Source: Amycolatopsis balhimycina FH 1894
GTDB lineage: Bacteria > Actinomycetota > Actinomycetes > Mycobacteriales > Pseudonocardiaceae
Direction of reading: 5' to 3'
Assembly: GCF_000384295.1 (NCBI RefSeq)
Contig: NZ_KB913037.1
Span: 2,493,948-2,557,947, forward strand
Length of the DNA stretch: 64,000 nucleotides
This document shows positions 8,041 through 17,327 of this stretch, one piece after another (the stretch's first letter is position 1; the number at the start of each line of letters is the position of its first letter). A program made the position numbers and the translations under genes. The notes under the pieces are model-generated. The model ran no database searches, was not told the DNA's origin, and saw only the letters and a program-made list of their open reading frames with translations.

Positions 8041-11000
8041 TCAGTAATCTTTGTCAGATGGAGAAACTCCCCTTCCGATCGAAAGCACATACGGAAGCGT
8101 ACGCTTTCCCGTGACGCGCAGTATTTCAGCCGCCTGGCCCTCCAACTCCCCTTGCAGAGCCAAGGGAGAGCCCACCCCAGCAGCCCTTTTCTTTCTCGCC
8201 CCATCGTCAGCATCCCACAACTCAACCGAAAAGAGTCCGATCACGTAAATGCCGACATCCGACCTCAGGTATCGAAGATATCGATTCGCAAGCTGACTAT
8301 ATTGCGCAGTCCGGACAGCGTGATGCCAAGAACCTTTGATTTCAACTGGTACACGCAGCAGTGTTGCCGTCTCTTCTTTCGATATATAGCGAGATTCAAT
8401 GAAAGCTTCGACGAGCAAATCTGGACGCTCGCCGGCGTCGCCTGGACCAGTAGGACGAACTACCACCTCACGATTGACCAACACACGTCGATTAGCCAGC
8501 CTCAGGGTCAACTGATTGGCAAGATAGGCAGCTAGAGTACCCTCAGGCTTGGGTCGCCACTTTAGAGGACGATGTGCTCCTCGTCGAGATACGCTGGCAT
8601 TTTCATCACGCTCTCCGTCCCACAGCAGATAGTCATGACCACCCAACATTTGACCTATATCTGAAATCGCCTCAATGACAACTTCCGCAAGCTGAAATTC
8701 CGTATTAACCACTCGGCGAGACTTATCTGACAGAAGCTCTATAACTTCGTCCGACGTGAGGGTGACGACGGCGTTCGCCTGCGCTCGCTTGCGCGCTTCG
8801 AGTAGCGCGGACTGAATTCTCAAGTTGTCATTGTGCGTTACCGAGATTCGGCGAATCTGCCGGACAGCCTCTGAATCGCCTCGTTCAACCAACGCAGATA
8901 GTATAGAGTTTCTCCAGTCGTGCAGTTCATGGTCAGGCAAAGGCGCATGGACACCAAGTTTATACACCTCAGCATCCGGAGAAGCCACCGACGAGATCCA
9001 GTTGAACGCCTCATACAATCGAGTTGAGGAAAGTTCTTCAATAAACTGCTTAGATGAGTAGCTTCTCGCGCATGCCTCCGCCAACTTCCTAGCTAGGCCA
9101 GGATCAGCACGCGTTCTTGAATAGACGCGATCCCAATATACCTCGGGGTCAGTTTGCAAAAGAAGCCGGCCAGCCTCAGCCACCCAAGAGATATAGCCAT
9201 CGACTCCATGCGACGAACTAAACGTCCTTTCCAGAGAGTCTATTGCGACTTCTTCTTGCGACAAAACCGCCAAACGCATAAGGGATACCCAGGCCATGGT
9301 CGCAGCGTGGCTGCCTTCCTTGGTGTACGGGACTCGCACCGGCCCCTCAGTGACGACTACTTCGTCCTCGACAGGGACACCGACAAACGTCCCGATTTCT
9401 GTTCCATCCCAGCCCTTCATCACCTCGCGAATTTCATCCGACAAAGAGATCAAAGAAGTGGCTGTATCCGCACTCAATGCCGGACATAAGCTCTTAAGCC
9501 CCAATGGTGCGTCACCCCTGGTTAGACAAGTGCGCACATACTGGATTATTGCAACCCTAGTTTCTTCACCGGCATGTTGCGCGCAATGCCGCAGCAAGTC
9601 AAAAGAGATCGGGCTTTTCTCGATATCATCCAAGAACCGAACGTGATCAATTATTGCACCCACCCACGACCGCCAGCGTTCAACAGCGACACTTCCGAGG
9701 AGGCCCTTCGAGGCGAGAAAATGAGCCGACAGATACCCTGCCACTGCACGTCGATCGGTACTTCGAGTTCCTAGCCAACTTTCGCGCACATCAGATTTCG
9801 ACGAAAGATACCCAATACATGCTAAGATCATTTTTTCTTCAAACTCGACCGGCTCCCAGAGGTTCGTGCCGGGAAATTCGCGAAGATCACTCTTGTTCAT
9901 CAACTCATATACGAACCGGCCAGTTGAGGGGTCTACACCAAGCTGGTAGATAAACTTCCAGAACTGATCCAGTTCCCCGGACGCTGCATCGTTAAGCAAC
10001 CGACGTTGGCCTTCAGCAAATTTTTCGGCGTGCTCCCATGCAGTCTTCTTGACTCGACTCATTCGCAATGAATCAGCTAGTTGACTGTCAATTCTGATTC
10101 CTTCATAGAACCACTTCAGATGCTCCCACTCGGGCGTTTCCCGGCGCGTGTAGCCCAGCTCGAAAGTCTCCATGTCAAACATTTCTACAACGCTGCAGTA
10201 TAGTTGCCCCAATGCTTGAGCAAGCTCGACACTTCCCTCACCTCTAAGCGTGTCAACTCGTTGTAGTCCGCGTCTAAAGTCGCGGCCGTCCACGAGGCGC
10301 GCCCGACCGGCCCGCTGCAAATTCTCTGGCACATCCTCCACGCGGTATCCCAAAATGGGATTATCTGCCTCCCAGTCTAGTGCAATCATCAGTGCATCGC
10401 TGCGATTAAAAACTCCAGATCGGGTCAATCGTTCGCGCACTAGATGCTCCGCCAGTGCGTAGCGAAGCGTGCGCACACTAATTGGTTCCAGAGATTCCTG
10501 ATCGACCAGGTCAATCGCCATAGGCATATTTACCTGATCGTCCGCCATGAGTCGATTTATGAGTATCGGCGCAAGTTGCGATAGATAATCCAACGCGTTG
10601 GGCGACCGCAAGGTTCGGTCAACAACTGCATCTATGAGTTCGATCGACAAGTCTGCTACAGCAACTTGAAATGTGACTGGCTCTATCGGTTCCGAATCGA
10701 ATTCAGCAAACTGATCTACATCGATAATCTTAGCGCCACCTTCAATAGCATCGTTGATATGCGCCAGCAACGAAGTGATATCCTCCTCGCGCAAGAGACG
10801 TGGGAACTTATTTACCTCCCATCTGTATAGAGTTCGCGAGGAGTCACTCGACCATGAGATATGTGGTAGCACATCCGCTAACGCCAGCTCGTTCGGCCAG
10901 AGCAAGGAGAAAATAGTTCCCATGAGCTCGCGTTCGGCGATGTCGCCGCTAGCAACGTTCAAGCTTGAAAGAATCTCTTTGAGCCGCGGAGCAGCGACGG

Positions 11001-12669
11001 TTGATGAGGCTTCGTACGCTGCACTAGCGGCACGTTGCCTTAACCCAGCTGGCCAACCTGGTTGATCCACGATTTTGAGTAGGTCTTCCGCCAAGGCGGG
11101 TACCACAGAATCCCGGGCGAGCCGAATTGCAAGTCGTGCCCGGGCGAACTCCGACCACTCAGCAGATGGATTACTTGCCGCATGCTGAAGAACCGGCCTC
11201 AACTGATCAGCAAGTCCCGGGTAGTATAGCTGCCACCGCGTCGAGAACCATAAATTACCGGTCAGCTCGACTTCTGCCGCGCGATCGAGTAGCTCCGCCA
11301 CTAAGACTTGACGAGTACGAGGACTATTGATATATCCACTATGAGCTATTATCCCTTGCGGATCAGTCCTCCCCAGCCACAAGGTTTCTGCTGGCGCACA
11401 CTCAAGCAACCAGGCCGCCGTCTCACGAAGATGGATTGGAATACTGGCCGATTCTTCATCGGGAGCAGCAACTAAAAACACGCCTCCCAATTGCTTCTTC
11501 ATATTGCCAAAGTCGTCATGTGACCTATTTGCTAGGTAGCAGGCTGCCAAGTACGCAGCGATGGAAGAATGCACGAATGCAACTCGATCCTTTCCGGCAG
11601 AAGTAAAGAGCCCAGTTGCAAGGGATTCAGCCACCAACGTTGCAGTTACCTGAAATTCGCCGCCGCCGGCAATCTCGACTCCACCAGAAATACTCCCTTC
11701 CGCTACGTCGAACTGACCAGCCTCGGACGCGGCTCCTCGAAAAATTGTTCGTTGGCCGGCTAGTACTACACGAGCGGCAGCCCTGCTGGCTATTATTACC
11801 CGCTGCTCCGCCGTGGAGCCGAGTGGCCCACGGCTTTCACGATCGCGACCATGCTCGTCAGCAAGGCGGAGCACGCTTCTCTTGAACAGCTCATGTGAAG
11901 TCACAATCGACTTGCCGGCGTCCTCGCGATAAGAGTCGGCAAGCATCCTGAGTGTCAAAGGAATACTTGCGAGCGGTCCGACCTGATTCGCAATAACAAA
12001 CTCAACAAATTTATCCGGATCAACTTCGCTATCAGTCATCAAACTGACGACGTCCTGCTTTGTCAGGGGAGCCAAGTCGGCAACCAGGCACCCGCTCGTG
12101 ACGTTATCCAATATCTTCGTCAACGAACTCGGGTAGTCTGCCGTGCGACATGCAATCAGGAAGGTCAGCGAACGAGTGTCGCGCCCCCGAAGGGCCAGGT
12201 CAAGCCGCTTCGGAATGGACCTGATAAACGGACTCTCGTCCAGCTGATCCAGGACGATTGTGAGCCGCGACGGCAGAGGCGCGACCTTTTGGCTCTTCAC
12301 AGGGAGAGAATCGAGGTGAACCGCAAGGAAGTCGCGAAAATCCTCGATACTTCGTATGTCGTTGCCATCGACCCAGACCGCTTCCGGTGTAGCAGTGTCT
12401 TCATCTGCGCCAGTCAGGCGATCACCGATGATGTCCTTGAAAGTGGTTGTCTTACCTGAACCAGGTTCGCCAAGGAGTACCAAAGCTCCTCGGCCAACCG
12501 CCATGCGAGGCCGGATGAGTTGACCGGCCGAAAGCGGCGCCGAGTCTTCCGGCTGGGCAAGAAAGCCATCCTCGTCCAGTTCGAAAGGTGTGTCGTCTTG
12601 GATGGTGTCATCGCGGATGCGCAACCAGCGCGGAGCTACAGCCACCATCGCAGTCTCACGTGTCGCCAT
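8041..12669 (-). CDS. NACHT-like STAND ATPase with C-terminal PD-(D/E)XK-like nuclease
   Basis: 1542 residues from ATG 12669; a start at M8 is also possible. The open frame continues upstream only through IS630 sequence. Walker A is LGEPGSGKTTTF (66-77). Walker B is LTIVLDQLDES (136-146), with the acidic NACHT-type tail. A sensor strand is FLIACRTADYP. A very long helical middle (about 350-1370) would be the sensor array. The last 150 residues carry a nuclease core: ERPDLLVEAF supplies the Asp and VPVEIKGSWH supplies the ExK. Codon use is clearly more AT-rich than in the flanking genes, suggesting recent transfer. An anti-phage NLR-like role is inferred; known bacterial NLRs usually carry the nuclease at the N-terminus. 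Confidence 0.8.
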   Translation of the reverse strand: MATRETAMVAVAPRWLRIRDDTIQDDTPFELDEDGFLAQPEDSAPLSAGQLIRPRMAVGRGALVLLGEPGSGKTTTFKDIIGDRLTGADEDTATPEAVWVDGNDIRSIEDFRDFLAVHLDSLPVKSQKVAPLPSRLTIVLDQLDESPFIRSIPKRLDLALRGRDTRSLTFLIACRTADYPSSLTKILDNVTSGCLVADLAPLTKQDVVSLMTDSEVDPDKFVEFVIANQVGPLASIPLTLRMLADSYREDAGKSIVTSHELFKRSVLRLADEHGRDRESRGPLGSTAEQRVIIASRAAARVVLAGQRTIFRGAASEAGQFDVAEGSISGGVEIAGGGEFQVTATLVAESLATGLFTSAGKDRVAFVHSSIAAYLAACYLANRSHDDFGNMKKQLGGVFLVAAPDEESASIPIHLRETAAWLLECAPAETLWLGRTDPQGIIAHSGYINSPRTRQVLVAELLDRAAEVELTGNLWFSTRWQLYYPGLADQLRPVLQHAASNPSAEWSEFARARLAIRLARDSVVPALAEDLLKIVDQPGWPAGLRQRAASAAYEASSTVAAPRLKEILSSLNVASGDIAERELMGTIFSLLWPNELALADVLPHISWSSDSSRTLYRWEVNKFPRLLREEDITSLLAHINDAIEGGAKIIDVDQFAEFDSEPIEPVTFQVAVADLSIELIDAVVDRTLRSPNALDYLSQLAPILINRLMADDQVNMPMAIDLVDQESLEPISVRTLRYALAEHLVRERLTRSGVFNRSDALMIALDWEADNPILGYRVEDVPENLQRAGRARLVDGRDFRRGLQRVDTLRGEGSVELAQALGQLYCSVVEMFDMETFELGYTRRETPEWEHLKWFYEGIRIDSQLADSLRMSRVKKTAWEHAEKFAEGQRRLLNDAASGELDQFWKFIYQLGVDPSTGRFVYELMNKSDLREFPGTNLWEPVEFEEKMILACIGYLSSKSDVRESWLGTRSTDRRAVAGYLSAHFLASKGLLGSVAVERWRSWVGAIIDHVRFLDDIEKSPISFDLLRHCAQHAGEETRVAIIQYVRTCLTRGDAPLGLKSLCPALSADTATSLISLSDEIREVMKGWDGTEIGTFVGVPVEDEVVVTEGPVRVPYTKEGSHAATMAWVSLMRLAVLSQEEVAIDSLERTFSSSHGVDGYISWVAEAGRLLLQTDPEVYWDRVYSRTRADPGLARKLAEACARSYSSKQFIEELSSTRLYEAFNWISSVASPDAEVYKLGVHAPLPDHELHDWRNSILSALVERGDSEAVRQIRRISVTHNDNLRIQSALLEARKRAQANAVVTLTSDEVIELLSDKSRRVVNTEFQLAEVVIEAISDIGQMLGGHDYLLWDGERDENASVSRRGAHRPLKWRPKPEGTLAAYLANQLTLRLANRRVLVNREVVVRPTGPGDAGERPDLLVEAFIESRYISKEETATLLRVPVEIKGSWHHAVRTAQYSQLANRYLRYLRSDVGIYVIGLFSVELWDADDGARKKRAAGVGSPLALQGELEGQAAEILRVTGKRTLPYVLSIGRGVSPSDKDY

Positions 12670-12764
12670 GAATCGAGTATCCCTCTGCGCGGCACAAAGC
12701 TGAGGATGACTCGCGGGACACCGCTCGCGGCCCATCACGTGTCCGCGTACGACAGCGGCCACTC

Positions 12765-13880
12765 CTAGTGGTCTGTCTGTGTTTTGATCTGGTTGAGGGT
12801 GTCTCGTCCGCGTTGGACCTTCGTGATGATCTGTTCGGCGGTGGCTTTCCAGATGAAGGGCTTCGGGTCCTTGTTCCAGTGTTCGGCCCAGGTGGTGATC
12901 GCGGTGGTGAGGTCGGCGACGCTGGTGAACACGCCTCGGCGGAGGCGTTTGTCGGTGAGTTCTTTGAACCAGCGCTCGACGATGTTGAGCCAGGAACTCG
13001 ACGTCGGAGTGAAGTGAAGATGCCAGCGGCGACGGTCGCGGTGTCCCAGCCACTTCATGATGGCCGGGGTGGAGTGGGCGGAGAGGTTGTCCAGGACCAC
13101 GTGGACACCGAGCCCGCGGGGAACGGTTTTGTCGATCTGCTTGAAAAACCGCAGGACATCGGCGCCGGCGTGGCCTTTGTGCAGGTCGGTGACGACTTCG
13201 CCGGTGGCGATGTTCATCGCCGCGAACAGGTCGATGGTGCCATGACGTTTGTAGTCATGCGTCATGGTCCCGGCCCGTCCGGGTGTCATCGGCAGCGACG
13301 GCTGGGTGCGGTCGAGTGCCTGGCATTGGGTTTTCTCGTCGTAGCTGAACACCACCACCCTGGCCGGCGGGTTGAGGTAGAGCCCGACGACGTCGAGGAG
13401 TTTCTCCTCGAACTGCGGGTCGTTGCTGATCTTGAAGGTGTCGACCTTCCACGGCTTGAGGTTGTGGTCGGCCCAGATCTTCGCCACGGTGTCCTTGCCG
13501 ATCCCCATCCGTGCGGCCAGGGTGCGGGTGCTCCAGTGTGTCGATCCGTCTTCGGGGCGTTCGTGAAAGGTCAGGCGCAGCACTTCGGCCACGGTGCCGG
13601 GTGGGAGCGAGGGTTTGCGGCCTCGGCCTTTCGCGATTACCCCGACTCCGTCGGTGCCGTTCTCAGTGAACCGTTTCCGCCAGCGCCGCACGGTGTCGGA
13701 GTCGACCTCGCAGCGCCGCGCGATCTCCTCGTTCGCGACTCCATCACCGGCCCACAGCAACGCTTTGGCCTGTATCACCTGCCGATAGGGCAGGACCGAC
13801 GAAGACGCCATCTTCGTCAGCTCAGTCCGCTGGGTGTCCGACATCGACAGTGGCGCGGCTGTAATGATCGCCATAACCAA
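12765..13880 (-). CDS. IS630-family transposase
   Basis: 371 residues at most; the true start may be the ATG 6 bp inside. An N-terminal helix-turn-helix (EEIARRCEVDSDTVRRWRKR) is followed by a second HTH (STRTLAARMGIGKDTVAKIW). The DDE domain has Asp in VFSYDEKTQCQ, Asp in VHVVLDNLSAHSTPA and the Glu in SSSWLNIVERWFKEL. All catalytic residues are present and the frame is intact, so the element may be active. The stop codon TAG is part of the terminal inverted repeat. Confidence 0.93.
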   Translation of the reverse strand: MVMAIITAAPLSMSDTQRTELTKMASSSVLPYRQVIQAKALLWAGDGVANEEIARRCEVDSDTVRRWRKRFTENGTDGVGVIAKGRGRKPSLPPGTVAEVLRLTFHERPEDGSTHWSTRTLAARMGIGKDTVAKIWADHNLKPWKVDTFKISNDPQFEEKLLDVVGLYLNPPARVVVFSYDEKTQCQALDRTQPSLPMTPGRAGTMTHDYKRHGTIDLFAAMNIATGEVVTDLHKGHAGADVLRFFKQIDKTVPRGLGVHVVLDNLSAHSTPAIMKWLGHRDRRRWHLHFTPTSSSWLNIVERWFKELTDKRLRRGVFTSVADLTTAITTWAEHWNKDPKPFIWKATAEQIITKVQRGRDTLNQIKTQTDH

Positions 13881-13912
13881 CCCTACCGCGACAAATCACC
13901 GACACACCACTA
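12766..13912 (-). mobile_element. IS630-family insertion sequence with TA target duplication
   Basis: About 1.15 kb with imperfect terminal inverted repeats. The left end reads CTAGTGGTCTGTCTGTG, and the complement of the right end reads CTAGTGGTGTGTCGGTG. TA dinucleotides sit at 12766-12767 and 13911-13912, as expected for IS630/Tc1 insertion at TA. It carries one transposase. It lies 97 bp upstream of the NACHT-nuclease start and reads towards it, so it may have replaced or added a promoter. Confidence 0.9.
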
Positions 13913-14104
13913 GGGCCCGCTCCTGTGGAAGGCGGCCTGATAGGTAACGTTGCCTCGTGGATCACCGCGGCCGGTCCGCTGCTCCGAACTGGCCTAGCAG
14001 CACGCTGGCCCAGCTTAGCGGCAGGTCAAGGCAGCAAGCCGGGCTTGTCCGTCGGCTCGCCGGAGCGCCAGGCCGACGTTGCGGTCCGTTGGCTACTTCA
14101 AACG
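13913..14104. other. IS630 flank, no gene seen
   Basis: About 190 bp from the IS630 end to the start of the GTCAC repeat cluster. No convincing coding frame. It marks the junction between the NACHT-nuclease region and the conjugative-type element. Confidence 0.35.
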
Positions 14105-14292
14105 GTCACGAATTGGCCGTCACAACCCGTCTCGCGAGCCGTCACGCCGTCACACATGCTGTGACAGTGTCGAATGCCGATCGACCTGCGGAAACATTGC
14201 CTGTGACGGCTGTGACGGGCGTGTTCGAACCCGTCACAGCGGTCACTACAGGCCCCCGTGCAGGCTGTAAGCGTCGGCGGAGCAGCCGTCAC
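14105..14292. repeat. cluster of ten GTCAC/GTGAC motifs (CCGTCACA-type)
   Basis: Within 188 bp the pentamer GTCAC or its complement begins at 14105, 14119, 14141, 14149, 14161, 14203, 14212, 14233, 14242 and 14288. Several copies extend to CCGTCACA or TGTGACGG, in both orientations. The cluster is non-coding and reaches the 3' end of the winged-helix gene. Streptomyces TraB translocases recognise clusters of short 8-bp repeats at the clt transfer locus, so a transfer origin or a regulator-binding array is plausible for this FtsK-bearing element. Confidence 0.6.
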
Positions 14293-14648
14293 AGATTGTC
14301 GGGCGGACGTAGTGCTGCGCGCTGCACGGTGACGAGTTCAGCGGCCGTGGCCGCGACCCTGTCGAGAGCGATCACGTGCTCGGTCAGCCGGTCGAGCCCG
14401 AGTCTTGTGAGCCGGAGCCTTACGCGACGTCCTTCGGTTCGGGCCTCCACGTACCCAGCGGCGCGCAGCCGCTCGACGTGTGGATCGAACCTCCGTTCGC
14501 TCAGACGCAACACGCCCTGGACAGCCACATCGTCGCACCAGCGCATGTCGGCCAGCAGGCATGCGATGAACAGCCGCACCGGCAGAAGCAGCAGCGGGTC
14601 CAGCTCGCGTTGGAAGGCCGGCACGATCGGCCGCGGACTTGACGTCAT
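14289..14648 (-). CDS. winged-helix DNA-binding protein (MarR-like fold)
   Basis: 119 residues with the winged-helix transcription-factor pattern: a first helix LLPVRLFIACLLADM, the HTH VQGVLRLSERRFDPHVERLR, and a wing GYVEARTEGRRVRLRLTRLG, then a dimerisation-type helix. The repeat cluster at 14105-14292 begins at its stop. It is the last gene of a three-gene minus-strand set (15393 to 14289), joined by 4-bp overlaps. It is a likely regulator of the mobile element; target unknown. Confidence 0.7.
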   Translation of the reverse strand: MTSSPRPIVPAFQRELDPLLLLPVRLFIACLLADMRWCDDVAVQGVLRLSERRFDPHVERLRAAGYVEARTEGRRVRLRLTRLGLDRLTEHVIALDRVAATAAELVTVQRAALRPPDNL

Positions 14649-14890
14649 TGCTCGATCGCCGGCTGTTCCGCACTTTCTGGGGTGGGTGCACGGTGGAGGC
14701 AGGTCACGCAGGGCATGCCAAGCGGGCGTTCCAGCAGCTCAAGCTCACCGGGCCCGAAGGTTTCGCCGCAGTACGCGATCAGACGCTCCGGCGTGGTCTC
14801 CTCTGTCGGGACCGGGAACACGTGGACGACGCGGCGAGACTCGCCAACCGTGCCGGGCAACGGGCGCGCGATGACCAGGCGAATCGTCAT
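14645..14890 (-). CDS. small hypothetical protein with a CxxC pair
   Basis: 81 residues: MTIRLVIARPLPGTVGESRR, then VVHVFPVP, ending with GMPCVTCLHRAP. Only one CxxC is present, so metal binding would need a partner. Its ATG overlaps the TGA of the upstream gene and its stop overlaps the start of the winged-helix gene, so all three are probably translationally coupled. No function assigned. Confidence 0.6.
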   Translation of the reverse strand: MTIRLVIARPLPGTVGESRRVVHVFPVPTEETTPERLIAYCGETFGPGELELLERPLGMPCVTCLHRAPTPESAEQPAIEQ

Positions 14891-15393
14891 CGGGCGCCTC
14901 GCCGGGCGTGGTGATCGGCGGGAACGGGCGCGGTCGGGGTGCCGCCCGTTCCCGCCGACGTCGTGGTCCGGCCGCTCTGCTCAGGAATGAGCCGCACGCG
15001 TTGAGGCGGGTGCGGCGGCAGGACGGCCGGAGTCTGGAGACGGCCGAACAGGCGACGCCAGCGCGACGGCTTCCTGTGGCACGTGCGTTCGGTCGTCGGC
15101 GGAGTCGAGCGAAGCCGGACCAGCACGTTGCATGCGCCGCACCGACGGCCCGGAGGCACCAGGCAGGAGTCAAACGGCACTTCGCGGCCGCACAGCGAGT
15201 AGTAGCGGCCCGTCTGGAGTGCGACGCCGTCGGCGAGGTGTTCGTCGGTGACGGCGTGGTCCAGGTTGTCGGCCACGCTGCGGTGCCAGGTCACGTACAA
15301 GCGCGAAGGCCGCGAGCCGCGTTCGCCGCTGGTCACGTTCGCCCCCTGGTCGTCGGATGTGTTGAAATCATCCAAGCCGGAGGACCCGCCCAC
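14887..15393 (-). CDS. hypothetical zinc-ribbon-like protein
   Basis: Up to 168 residues from ATG 15393; the conserved-looking part starts near RPSRLYVTWHRS. Cysteines in YSLCGREVPFDSC and GRRCGACNVLVRLR suggest a small zinc ribbon in the middle. The C-terminus is arginine- and proline-rich. First gene of the minus-strand trio that starts opposite the XRE regulator at 15504; the 110 bp between them should hold a divergent promoter. Function unknown. Confidence 0.55.
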   Translation of the reverse strand: MGGSSGLDDFNTSDDQGANVTSGERGSRPSRLYVTWHRSVADNLDHAVTDEHLADGVALQTGRYYSLCGREVPFDSCLVPPGRRCGACNVLVRLRSTPPTTERTCHRKPSRWRRLFGRLQTPAVLPPHPPQRVRLIPEQSGRTTTSAGTGGTPTAPVPADHHARRGAR

Positions 15394-15503
15394 ACCCAGA
15401 GCGCAAACGTCGGTGTTTCGGGGCGGAGATGTGGCAGTCGCAAGCTCTACCAGGTGATATGCCTGCTAGGCTGTGATCACTGTCAGCAGAGCGAGGTGTT
15501 CGG

Positions 15504-16973
15504 ATGGTCAGCGTTCGTCGGCGCGAGGAGCTTGTTTCAGCTCGCAAGGCGGCCGGACTGACTCAGGAGAAGCTCGCCGAGGTGATGTCCGTCGACCGAT
15601 CCACCGTCATCCGATGGGAAGCCGGTGAGTACGCACCGCTGCCCTACCAGTGGCCGAAGCTGGCCAAGGTGCTCGGCCGCTCCGCCGACGAGCTGCGCGA
15701 GCTGATCGGCCTGCGCCTGCCCCGGGAAGCACCGTTGCTCCGGTCGGAGCTTGAACCTGCGTTCGCCTGGTTGGATCGGCGCATCGGGTGGCCGCCGGGG
15801 ACCACGCGCACACGAGTCACAGCGGCCGCGCCGGCGAGATCGCGTGGTGGAGCTACGGCCGGGCGGAGTCTCGTGGCTGAGACCCTGGCGAGCTACTACG
15901 GCGATTCGGTTTCAGGTCACGCGCAGTACGCCGCGCGATGCGGTCCGGTTCGAGTCGCGACCAGTGTCCTGACGCGGCGGGAGTGGCTGGATTTGGCTTG
16001 CCCGTTGACGTTCGAGGGCGACCAGCTGGCGTTGTCGGCCGACGGCGAGGCGTCGCGCGAGCAGCTCGACGCAGCGGCCGCGGTTCGCAGGCTGGCTGAG
16101 GCCGCGACCCATGACGTACGTATCGCCGACGTGCCGCTCTACCGGCTCACGGACGTGCAGGTTCGGCCGGGAATGGTCGGCGGCAAGGTCAGTGTGGTGC
16201 CGTTCGTCGAGTACGCGCTGAGTGTTGACCTTCTCGAACGTGAGCTACTTGAGAGCCTGGCGGCCGGTCGCGACCGGATGCCGCTCCGGGACCGGTACCT
16301 GCCCGATCTACCTGCTGTGCTCGACCTTCAAGGACGGCTGTGCGCCGGTGGAGTCCTCGCCTTGACGGCGATCGCCCGGCCGGCCGACCCGTACCGCGGT
16401 GGGGCGGACTACCTACTCCTGGTCCAGGAGCGGTCGGGGCGCGTGCTGAACGCCGCGCGCAGGCTGGCCGTGATCCCGAAGAGCTTCCACGCACCCCTTG
16501 CCAACCACCGTGCCGACGCGCGGATCGGGGCCACGCTGCGACGCGAACTGGAAGAAGAGCTGTTCGGGCGGGTCGACGTCGACCGGACGGCTGGAACGCA
16601 GCGCGCCGCCGACCCGATGCACCCGAGCAGGCTGTCTGCTCCGATGCGGTGGCTCGCCGAGCAGCCCGGCCGGCTACGGATCGAGTGCACCGGGTTCGGG
16701 TTCAACCTGGTCAGCGGGAACTACGAGTTCGCCAGCCTGGTCGTGATCGAGGATGAGGAGTTCTGGCCACGGTTCGGCGGCGACGTCGAAGCGAACTGGG
16801 AGGCGGCCGGGCTGCGGCAGTACTCGACGCTCGACGGCGACTTGATCAGCGAGCTGACCGGCGACGAAACCTGGAGCAATGAGGGGTTGTTCGCATTTCT
16901 CCAGGGCTTGCGTCGGCTCGCCGAGATCGGCGGCGACCGAGTGCGAATTCCCGCCGTCGAATTAGGTTGCTGA
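15504..16973 (+). CDS. XRE-family regulator with Nudix-like C-terminal domain (paralogue 1)
   Basis: 489 residues. Residues 5-65 are an XRE helix-turn-helix (SARKAAGLTQEKLAEVMSVD, RSTVIRWEAGE). The middle is helical (AETLASYYGDSVSGHAQYAA). Residues about 290-470 include LALTAIARPADPYRGGADYL and a degenerate Nudix box, TLRRELEEELFGR. The large C-terminal half is shared at high identity with the minus-strand gene at 17309-18856. A ligand-sensing regulator that binds a nucleotide derivative is inferred; it may control the tra module. The start was chosen as the first ATG after a GAGGTG ribosome-binding site. Confidence 0.7.
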   Translation: MVSVRRREELVSARKAAGLTQEKLAEVMSVDRSTVIRWEAGEYAPLPYQWPKLAKVLGRSADELRELIGLRLPREAPLLRSELEPAFAWLDRRIGWPPGTTRTRVTAAAPARSRGGATAGRSLVAETLASYYGDSVSGHAQYAARCGPVRVATSVLTRREWLDLACPLTFEGDQLALSADGEASREQLDAAAAVRRLAEAATHDVRIADVPLYRLTDVQVRPGMVGGKVSVVPFVEYALSVDLLERELLESLAAGRDRMPLRDRYLPDLPAVLDLQGRLCAGGVLALTAIARPADPYRGGADYLLLVQERSGRVLNAARRLAVIPKSFHAPLANHRADARIGATLRRELEEELFGRVDVDRTAGTQRAADPMHPSRLSAPMRWLAEQPGRLRIECTGFGFNLVSGNYEFASLVVIEDEEFWPRFGGDVEANWEAAGLRQYSTLDGDLISELTGDETWSNEGLFAFLQGLRRLAEIGGDRVRIPAVELGC

Positions 16974-17327
16974 CGGCCAGCGGACGGTGAGGACCACCGA
17001 ATCCGCCAATGCTTCCCAGGAATGGTCGACGCCTGGACCCCACATCACGTAATCACCCTGCCGATTCATGATCTTGCCGCCGCCGGTGACTTCGACGCGG
17101 AACTCCCCGGAGACGAGCATCACGAGCGTGGTCCTCTGATCGTCGGATGTCCATTCAGGACGCTTATCGCCCGCAGGGTGGTTGGCCCACTTGACTTCCA
17201 CGTCCTTGGAGGCGCGAACGCCCTGCGACGGGTCGATGAAGTGACCGACCAGCCAGCCGCGGGTGTCGGCCGCGTCGTCGTTGGCATTGCCGGCGGTCCA
17301 ACCGTCGCTCACTGGCTGATCTCCCAT
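16962..17327 (-). CDS. cupin-fold small protein
   Basis: 121 residues with a single cupin barrel: VEVKWANHPAGDKRP, then TTLVMLVSGEFRVEV, and QGDYVMWGPGVDHSWEA supplying the second cupin box with a metal-type His. Its start overlaps the end of the upstream XRE-Nudix gene by 19 bp, so it is probably co-transcribed. Its 3' end overlaps the convergent XRE gene by 12 bp. Ligand unknown. The pairing of cupin and regulator suggests one small-molecule response. Confidence 0.7.
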   Translation of the reverse strand: MGDQPVSDGWTAGNANDDAADTRGWLVGHFIDPSQGVRASKDVEVKWANHPAGDKRPEWTSDDQRTTLVMLVSGEFRVEVTGGGKIMNRQGDYVMWGPGVDHSWEALADSVVLTVRWPSAT

